Of a stretch of 64,000 bases of DNA, positions 58,557 to 64,000 are shown one piece after another. Each line of letters starts with the position of its first letter. The first letter of the stretch is position 1. The stretch covers positions 643,476-707,475 of the forward strand of contig NZ_QHLY01000005.1 of the NCBI RefSeq assembly GCF_003185895.1. Direction: 5' to 3'. Made by a program: the position numbers and the translations under genes. Below the pieces are notes generated by a model. That model did no database searches. It was not told the origin of the DNA and worked only from the letters and a program-made list of their open reading frames with translations. This stretch comes from Cryobacterium arcticum (GTDB lineage: Bacteria; Actinomycetota; Actinomycetes; Actinomycetales; Microbacteriaceae).

Positions 58557-59540
58557 GTGTTCGACGGCGTACTGTTTTTTCCGCTCACCCCCTTCAGCGC
58601 AGACGATCAGGTGAATCACGAGGTGCTCGCAGAGCACCTCGAACGCGGTCTGGGCTATGCGCCGGGCGGGATCTTCATCGCCTGCGGCACCGGTGAGTAC
58701 CACGCGCTGTCGCCCCGCGAATTCAGCGCGGTGGTGCGCACCGCCGTCACGACCACGGCCGGCCGGGTGCCGGTCTTCGCCGGTGCGGGCGGGCCCGTGG
58801 CCCTCGCCAAGGAGATGGCCGTCGCGGCCGCCGAGGCCGGGGCAGACGGGCTGTTGCTACTGCCGCCGTACCTGGTCGGCAGCCCGCAGGCCGGGCTCGT
58901 CGACTATGTCAAGGCCGTCACCGCCGTCACCGACCTGCCCGTGATCGTCTACCACCGTGGCAACGCCAGGTTCACCGTGTCCAGCGCGGTGGAAGTGGCC
59001 GCGCTGCCGACCGTGGTGGGGTTCAAAGACGGTGTCGGTGACCTCGACCTGATGTCGCGCATCGTGCGCGCCGTGATCGACAGCACCGCGGCCGCCGGCA
59101 AGGCCTTCACCTTCTTCAACGGCCTGCCGACCGCCGAAGCCTCGCAGAGCGCCTACCGCGCCATCGGGGTGACGCTCTATTCCTCGGCCTCGTTCGCTTT
59201 CGCCCCCGAACTGGCGGTGGCCTTCTACGAGGCGCTCGAGACCGGCGACCAGGCCTTGACGGACGACCTCAGCCGCGCCTTCTTCCACCCGATCGTGCAC
59301 CTGCGCGATCAGGTGCCCGGCTACGCGGTCTCGCTGGTGAAGGCCGGAGCCGAACTCGGCGGCATCCGCGCCGGACACGTGCGGCCCCCGCTGGTGGACA
59401 TGTCGCCGGAACACCGGGCTGAGCTGGCCGAGATCATCTCCGCCGGCCAACGGGTGCTCGCGGCCCACACCGGGGCAGCGGATGCGCCACAGAGGCAGAC
59501 GCCATCTTCCTACGTAGACGCCGAGGTGCTGCTCGGATAG
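58557..59540 (+). CDS. kdgD: 5-dehydro-4-deoxyglucarate dehydratase
   Basis: A 327-residue class I aldolase-superfamily enzyme of the DapA fold that dehydrates and decarboxylates 5-dehydro-4-deoxyglucarate to 2,5-dioxopentanoate. The Schiff-base lysine is K157 in VGFKDGVGD, Y132 lies in VIVYHRGNA, and GTGEYHALS is the substrate loop. These distinguish it from DapA and NanA. It completes the gudD-kdgD-KGSADH route from glucarate to alpha-ketoglutarate. It starts at GTG 58557 and is divergent from the LysR gene. Confidence 0.93.
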   Translation: MFDGVLFFPLTPFSADDQVNHEVLAEHLERGLGYAPGGIFIACGTGEYHALSPREFSAVVRTAVTTTAGRVPVFAGAGGPVALAKEMAVAAAEAGADGLLLLPPYLVGSPQAGLVDYVKAVTAVTDLPVIVYHRGNARFTVSSAVEVAALPTVVGFKDGVGDLDLMSRIVRAVIDSTAAAGKAFTFFNGLPTAEASQSAYRAIGVTLYSSASFAFAPELAVAFYEALETGDQALTDDLSRAFFHPIVHLRDQVPGYAVSLVKAGAELGGIRAGHVRPPLVDMSPEHRAELAEIISAGQRVLAAHTGAADAPQRQTPSSYVDAEVLLG

Positions 59541-59579
59541 GCTCGGCCGCAAATCTGCGTCCGACCGAAGGAGTTTGAG

Positions 59580-60380
59580 ATGCCAGCATCAGAGCACCCG
59601 GAAACTGGTGTGCGAGACGTGAAATCCGCCGCGCGCACCGTGGAATTGCTGGAGGTGCTCAGCAGCCGGCACAACCGGCCCACCAGCATCCGGGAACTGA
59701 GCGAGGAAATGGGGGTGCCGCGCAGCAGCCTGCACGCACTTCTCCGCACCCTCGCCAAACACGGCTGGGTGCGCGGCGACAGCACCGGATCGATGTACAT
59801 GATCGGCATCCGGGCCCTCCTGGCCGGCACCAGCTATCTCGACTCCGACCCGTACCTGCCGGTGGTGCAGACCTTCCTCGACGACCTCAACACCCAGCAC
59901 GACGAGACCTTCCACTTCGGCCGGCTCGACGGCACCGATGTCGTCTACCTCGCCACCCGGGAATCCAGTCGCTACCTACGCGCGTACAGCCGGGTGGGTC
60001 GTCGCCTGCCCGCCTTCGCCACGTCGCTGGGCAAGGCCCTGCTCGCCGAACTCCCCGCCGCGAAACTGGCCGAGCACCTGCAGCCCGATCCGGCGGCGCT
60101 GACGCCGCGCACCCTGGTGCGGCGGGCCGACCTCGACGCTGATCTGGCCGCCACCCGCGAACGCGGCTACGCCGTCGACAACGAGGAGAACACCCCGGGG
60201 CTGCGCTGCTTCGCGTTCGCCCTGCCCTACTCCGAACCCGCCACGGACGCGATCAGCGTGTCCCTCCCGCTGTCCCGGCTCACCGAGACCAGGGAACACG
60301 AACTCATCGCCGGCCTACGGCTGGCCAGCCAGAAGATCGGAAACATCGTGCGGCCCCTCAAGGACGCAGCCTGGACCTGA
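59580..60380 (+). CDS. IclR family transcriptional regulator
   Basis: A 266-residue IclR protein. The N-terminal winged helix (about 15-80) contains SAARTVELLEVLSSRHNRPTSIRELSEEMGVPRSSLHALL, named here by its position. The effector domain has SLGKALLAELP and the final SVSLPLSRLTE. Thirty-nine bases separate it from kdgD and 38 from the next gene, so kdgD, iclR, the second dehydratase and the dehydrogenase may be one operon. The ligand is probably a sugar acid. Confidence 0.92.
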   Translation: MPASEHPETGVRDVKSAARTVELLEVLSSRHNRPTSIRELSEEMGVPRSSLHALLRTLAKHGWVRGDSTGSMYMIGIRALLAGTSYLDSDPYLPVVQTFLDDLNTQHDETFHFGRLDGTDVVYLATRESSRYLRAYSRVGRRLPAFATSLGKALLAELPAAKLAEHLQPDPAALTPRTLVRRADLDADLAATRERGYAVDNEENTPGLRCFAFALPYSEPATDAISVSLPLSRLTETREHELIAGLRLASQKIGNIVRPLKDAAWT

Positions 60381-60418
60381 CACCTGCCCGGCAGGTGCGA
60401 TAAGAAGGAGCAGTACCC

Positions 60419-61690
60419 GTGGAACAACACCTCATCACCGACATCGTGATCACCCCGGTCGCGTTCCGTGACCTGCCGCTGCTGAACACCGTGGGCGTGC
60501 ACGAAACCTACGCGCTGCGAGCGATCGTGGAGATCGTCACCGATTCCGGCGTCACGGGGGTGGGGGAAACCTACGGCGATGCCCCGCACCTCGCCCGGCT
60601 GCAGCTGGCCGCGCGCAGCCTGATCGGAGTGGACGTGTTCAGCATCGGCGTGATGCGGCTGCGCATCATCGAGGCGCTGCGCGGGGACACCACGGTGGGC
60701 GGCCACGGCATGAGCGGCATGGTCACGGGGTCCAGCACCCCCGACCGGGTGCTCTCGCCGTTCGATGTCGCCGCCCTCGACATCCAGGGCAAGGTCGTCG
60801 GCCGGCCGGTCAGCGACCTGCTCGGCGGCGCTGTGCGCAGCGAGGTCGCGTTCAGCGGATACCTCTTCTACAAGTGGGCCGGGCATCCGGGCCAGGCCGA
60901 CGATGCCTGGGGTGCCGCGATCGACCCGGCCGGCATCGTGGCGCAGGCGCAGCGGATGGTCACCGACTTCGGCTTCTCCGCACTCAAACTCAAGGGCGGG
61001 GTGTTCGAACCCGAGGAAGAGGTCGAGGCCATCCTGGCCCTCCGGAAGGCCTTCCCTGGCCACCCGCTGCGCTTGGACCCGAACGCCGCCTGGACAGTGC
61101 CGACCTCGGTGCGAGTGGGTCAAGCCCTGGACGGCGTGCTCGAGTACCTCGAGGACCCCACCCCGGGGCTGGCCGGAATGGCCGCCGTGCGCCGCGAGGT
61201 GCCCATGCCCCTGGCCACGAACATGTGCGTGGTCAGCTTCGACGATGTGGCGCCGGCGGTCGCCGCCGGGTCCGTCGACGTGATCCTCTCCGACCACCAC
61301 TTCTGGGGCGGCCTGCGCCGCAGCCAGGCGCTGGCCGGCATCACAGAGACCTTCGATCTCGGCCTGTCGATGCACTCCAACTCCCACCTGGGCATCAGCC
61401 TCGCGGCCATGGTGCACCTCGCCTCGGCCACTCCCAACCTGGACTACGCCTGCGACACCCACTGGCCCTGGAAGGACGCCGCAGAAGACGTGATCGTACC
61501 CGGCGCCCTCGGGTTCGAGAACGGCTCCGTGCGGGTACCGACCCTGCCCGGTCTGGGCGTGGAACTCGACCGGGATGCCCTGGCCCGGCTGCACGAGCAG
61601 TACCTCGCCTGCGGGCTGCGCAACCGCGACGACACCGGCTACATGCAACGCATCCAGCCCGACTACGAGCTGGTGAGCCCACGCTGGTGA
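60419..61690 (+). CDS. Second enolase-superfamily acid-sugar dehydratase (glucarate dehydratase-related)
   Basis: A 423-residue paralogue of the gudD product at 54.4 kb. Every expected catalytic position is kept: K190 and K192 (LKLKGG), D220 and N222 (DPNAAW), E245 (LEDP), N268 (ATNM), D292 and H319 (MHSNSHLG). The flanking residues differ (DPNAAW instead of DPNGGW, SDHHFW instead of ADPHFW), and the capping-domain loops are different. A changed substrate is therefore likely, perhaps another hexarate. An AAGGAG ribosome-binding site precedes GTG 60419, and the stop overlaps the next gene (GTGA). Confidence 0.88.
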   Translation: MEQHLITDIVITPVAFRDLPLLNTVGVHETYALRAIVEIVTDSGVTGVGETYGDAPHLARLQLAARSLIGVDVFSIGVMRLRIIEALRGDTTVGGHGMSGMVTGSSTPDRVLSPFDVAALDIQGKVVGRPVSDLLGGAVRSEVAFSGYLFYKWAGHPGQADDAWGAAIDPAGIVAQAQRMVTDFGFSALKLKGGVFEPEEEVEAILALRKAFPGHPLRLDPNAAWTVPTSVRVGQALDGVLEYLEDPTPGLAGMAAVRREVPMPLATNMCVVSFDDVAPAVAAGSVDVILSDHHFWGGLRRSQALAGITETFDLGLSMHSNSHLGISLAAMVHLASATPNLDYACDTHWPWKDAAEDVIVPGALGFENGSVRVPTLPGLGVELDRDALARLHEQYLACGLRNRDDTGYMQRIQPDYELVSPRW

Positions 61691-62682
61691 CCACGCCACT
61701 GAACGTGCTCGTCACCGACCGCATCCTCAGCCGGTTCGAAGCCGAACTCACCCGTGGCGACGACACGGCCCGCTGGACGATCGCCGCCCACCGGAGCCCG
61801 GAGCGGATCCTCGCCGAGCTGCCGCACACGGATGTGCTGGTCTGTTCGGCCATGACGCCGGAGATGGCGGCCGCCGGCCGGAACCTCAGGCTCGTGCAGG
61901 TGACCGGCGCCGGGTTCGACAAGATCCCTCTGGCCGACCTCGCCCCGGGCGTTGCCGTGGCCAACACCTTCCACCACGGCCGGCCCATCGCCGAGCACGT
62001 GATCATGGTGTCGCTGATGCTCAACCGGCACGTGCTCGCCGCGGATGCCCAGATGCGGGCCGGCCGTTGGCTCACCGTGGCCACCGACCCTGACGTGGCC
62101 TTCCACGGCGTGCTCGCCGGCCGTTCCGTCGGCGTGCTGGGCCTCGGCGGCATCGGCCAGGAGGTGGCCAGGCTCGCCGGCGCGCTCGGCATGACCGTGC
62201 AGGCCATCCGGCGCAATCCGCACGGCGCCGTGCCCGCCGACCTCGACCTGGCCTGGGTGGGCGGCCTGGCCGAGCTGCCCCGGCTGATGAGCACCTCCGA
62301 CATCGTCGTTGTCACCATCCCGCTCAGCGACGACACCCGCGGGGTGGTGGATGCCGCGGCACTGGCCGAGATGCGGCCCACCGCGATCCTGGTGAACGTG
62401 GCCCGCGGTGCCGTGGTCGATGAAGACGCCCTGTTCGCGGCGCTGTCCGCCGGCAGCATCGCCGGAGCGGGCATCGACGTGTGGTGGGGTGCCCCGACCG
62501 GGGCCGATGCCCCGCCGGCCGCACGGCGCTTCGCAGCGCTCGACAACGTGGTGCTCACCCCGCACCACTCCGGCCACGCTCGAACCACCTTCGAGCTGCG
62601 GGCCGCGGACATCGCCGCGAACGTGCGCAACCTCGCCGAGGCGAAGCCGCTGATCAACCAGGTGCGGGCGCCGCTGGCCTGA
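61687..62682 (+). CDS. D-2-hydroxyacid dehydrogenase-like protein lacking the catalytic glutamate
   Basis: A 331-residue protein with the two-domain fold of NAD-dependent D-2-hydroxyacid dehydrogenases. GLGGIGQEV (152-160) binds the dinucleotide. The substrate arginine R240 is in VNVARGAVVDE and the catalytic histidine H293 is in LTPHHSGH. The acid partner, normally the Glu just before the conserved proline in DVFxxEP, is alanine here (A269 in DVWWGAP). Activity may therefore be altered, or the substrate may be different. It is translationally coupled to the second dehydratase, so it probably acts on that pathway's intermediate. The start is GTG 61687. Confidence 0.85.
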   Translation: MTTPLNVLVTDRILSRFEAELTRGDDTARWTIAAHRSPERILAELPHTDVLVCSAMTPEMAAAGRNLRLVQVTGAGFDKIPLADLAPGVAVANTFHHGRPIAEHVIMVSLMLNRHVLAADAQMRAGRWLTVATDPDVAFHGVLAGRSVGVLGLGGIGQEVARLAGALGMTVQAIRRNPHGAVPADLDLAWVGGLAELPRLMSTSDIVVVTIPLSDDTRGVVDAAALAEMRPTAILVNVARGAVVDEDALFAALSAGSIAGAGIDVWWGAPTGADAPPAARRFAALDNVVLTPHHSGHARTTFELRAADIAANVRNLAEAKPLINQVRAPLA

Positions 62683-62709
62683 GCCGGCCAGGCTGGCGGC
62701 GTCACGTCG

Positions 62710-63429
62710 TCAGCCGACGAGCTGGGCGCCGATCAGCAGCACCGCGCCGAGAGTGGAGACGCCGAGCGCCACCAGCCGAAGCCGCCGGTGGTCGAGCAGC
62801 CGGTTGGCGTAGCGCGAGAGCAGGTAGCCCAGAAGTACCGCCGGAATCATCCACAGGGCCAGGGTCACCGTCTGCCGGGTCACCGCGCCCACGGCGACCA
62901 GGGCCACCAGGGAGATCGACGAGCCGACCAGGAAGAACGCCGACATCGTGCCGCGCAGTCGCGGTCCGTGCGAGCGCTGCCAGATGAGGGCCATCGGGGC
63001 GCCGCCGATCGAGGTGGTCGTGCCCATCACGCCGGATGCCGCCCCGGCCGAGATCAGGGAGAGCCGGCTGGGCACCGGTGCCCAGCCGGCGAAGGCCAGG
63101 ATGACCCCGCCGAGCACGACCAGGGCCACCAACCAGGCCAGGCCCTGCGCGGGCAGCACGGCGACCAGCCAGGCGCCCGCCAGGCTGCCCGGGATGCGGC
63201 CCACCAACGCCCAGCCCGCTCCCTTCACATCCAGTGCCGCGCGCTCCCGCACCGCCACCATCGCCGTCACCACGACGGCGAGCATGATGATGGAACCGGG
63301 CAGCAGGGTCGGATCGATCAGCCCGATCACCGGGGCAGCGAGCATACCCATGCCGAACCCGATCGACGCTTGGAGGGCGGAGGCCGCGATCAGGGTCACC
63401 GCGATGATGCTGATCTCCAGCCAGGTCAC
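62710..63429 (-). CDS. TauE/SafE family sulfite/organic-anion exporter
   Basis: A 239-residue protein with about seven or eight membrane helices and the family's two inverted halves: [22 protein letters not shown] near the N-terminus and [19 protein letters not shown] in the middle, each named by motif. The family moves sulfite, sulfoacetate or small organic anions; the substrate here is unknown. The GTG at 63429 overlaps the stop of the upstream ABC ATPase gene (GTGA), so it is coupled to that transporter. An open frame further upstream to 63486 is rejected because it overlaps the ATPase. Confidence 0.85.
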   Translation of the reverse strand: MTWLEISIIAVTLIAASALQASIGFGMGMLAAPVIGLIDPTLLPGSIIMLAVVVTAMVAVRERAALDVKGAGWALVGRIPGSLAGAWLVAVLPAQGLAWLVALVVLGGVILAFAGWAPVPSRLSLISAGAASGVMGTTTSIGGAPMALIWQRSHGPRLRGTMSAFFLVGSSISLVALVAVGAVTRQTVTLALWMIPAVLLGYLLSRYANRLLDHRRLRLVALGVSTLGAVLLIGAQLVG

Positions 63430-64000
63430 GAGGCGTGAGCCAGCTGTTCCGGTTCGTCGCGGGTGGGCTCGATCGGGAAGTGGCACTCACTGATGTGTTC
63501 CGGGTTGTCCAGCGCGGCCCGCGGCTCCGGGGCCAGGGTGGCGCAGATGTCCTGCGCCTTCCAGCACCGGGTGCGGAACCGGCAGCCGGACGGTGGGTCG
63601 AGCGGGGACGGCATCTCGCCCTCGAGGATGATCCGCTGCCGCGGGGCGGTCGCGGTCACATCGAGGTGCGGCGAGGCCGACATCAGCGCGGCGGTGTACG
63701 GGTGACTGGGCCGGTCGAAGACCTCCTCGGCGGTGCCGGTCTCCACGATCCGGCCGAGGTACATGACCGCGACCCGGTCGGCGACGTGGCGCACCACGGA
63801 GAGATCGTGCGAGATGAAGATGTAGGCCACGCCAAGCCGCTGCTGCAGGTCGTTGAGCAGGTTGAGCACCTGCGCCTGCACGGAGAGGTCCAGCGCGGAG
63901 ACCGGTTCGTCGAGCACGATGACGTCGGGGTTGAGGGCCAGGGCCCTGGCGATGCCGATGCGTTGCCGCTGCCCGCCGGAGAACTCCTGCGGGGACTTCC
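63426..64000 (-). CDS. Oligopeptide/dipeptide-type ABC transporter ATP-binding protein (partial)
   Basis: The C-terminal ~190 residues of an ABC ATPase whose 5' part lies beyond the right edge. The signature [14 protein letters not shown], Walker [15 protein letters not shown] and the switch histidine ISHDL are visible. The C-terminal oligopeptide-transporter extension includes [15 protein letters not shown], with cysteines typical of the OppD/DppF class (some relatives bind an iron-sulfur cluster there). Together with TauE it may form a transport operon next to the sugar-acid genes. Confidence 0.93.
   Translation of the reverse strand, partial: KSPQEFSGGQRQRIGIARALALNPDVIVLDEPVSALDLSVQAQVLNLLNDLQQRLGVAYIFISHDLSVVRHVADRVAVMYLGRIVETGTAEEVFDRPSHPYTAALMSASPHLDVTATAPRQRIILEGEMPSPLDPPSGCRFRTRCWKAQDICATLAPEPRAALDNPEHISECHFPIEPTRDEPEQLAHAS

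Overview
This is a high-GC actinobacterial chromosome segment, most likely from a Microbacteriaceae genus such as Cryobacterium. The genus is inferred from protein flavour, GTG start use, apparently leaderless promoters and gene order, not from a database search. It spans the replication origin. oriC is placed at about 25.0-26.9 kb, on either side of dnaA.

Left arm (0-25 kb): a partial NAD(P) transhydrogenase alpha gene, the helicase gene hrpB, dnaB, the rpsF-ssb-rpsR-rplI ribosomal operon, a nuclease-like accessory gene embedded among novel-looking repeats, the CCA-adding enzyme gene, DUF6049-murJ, trxB-trxA, an aminotransferase and ddl. A 1.7 kb gene-free centromere region follows, carrying five exact or near-exact parS palindromes and one shorter core site. 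Then comes the classical leftward block parB-parA-rsmG-khpB-yidC-yidD-rnpA-rpmH. The mycobacterial version of this locus also has sigM and its anti-sigma gene between murJ and trxB, and cwlM after trxA. Neither is present here.

Right arm (25-50 kb): dnaA, oriC, dnaN, gnd, recF, a DciA-type DUF721 gene, gyrB, gyrA and a DUF3566 membrane gene. Next are tRNA-Ile and tRNA-Ala, a CwsA-like positional counterpart, ppiA, a zinc-ribbon rhomboid, crgA, a class E sortase, a 53-residue membrane protein and pabA/trpG. The morphogenesis and signalling operon fhaA-fhaB-pstP-ftsW/rodA-pbpA-pknA-pknB is transcribed leftward. tRNA-Leu(CAG) closes the core region.

Accessory metabolic region (50-64 kb): pyridoxal kinase, 6-phosphogluconolactonase, an aldo/keto reductase, an acidic 52-residue protein and the translationally coupled luxS-mtnN pair. 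After these comes a complete D-glucarate catabolic set: glucarate dehydratase, 5-dehydro-4-deoxyglucarate dehydratase and alpha-ketoglutarate semialdehyde dehydrogenase, with a LysR regulator. Adjacent is a second module of an IclR regulator, a second glucarate-dehydratase-like enolase-superfamily enzyme, and a 2-hydroxyacid dehydrogenase-like protein lacking the usual catalytic glutamate. A TauE/SafE exporter and a partial peptide-type ABC ATPase end the window.

The best candidates for something undescribed are: (1) the second sugar-acid module with its atypical dehydrogenase; (2) the nuclease-like gene bracketed by inverted copies of a repeat, whose reading frame has lost its expected stop and runs into rpsF; (3) DnaA-box islands away from oriC, near dnaB and in the convergent rhomboid/crgA gap; and (4) a predicted ribosome-binding-site-sequestering leader of rpsF.
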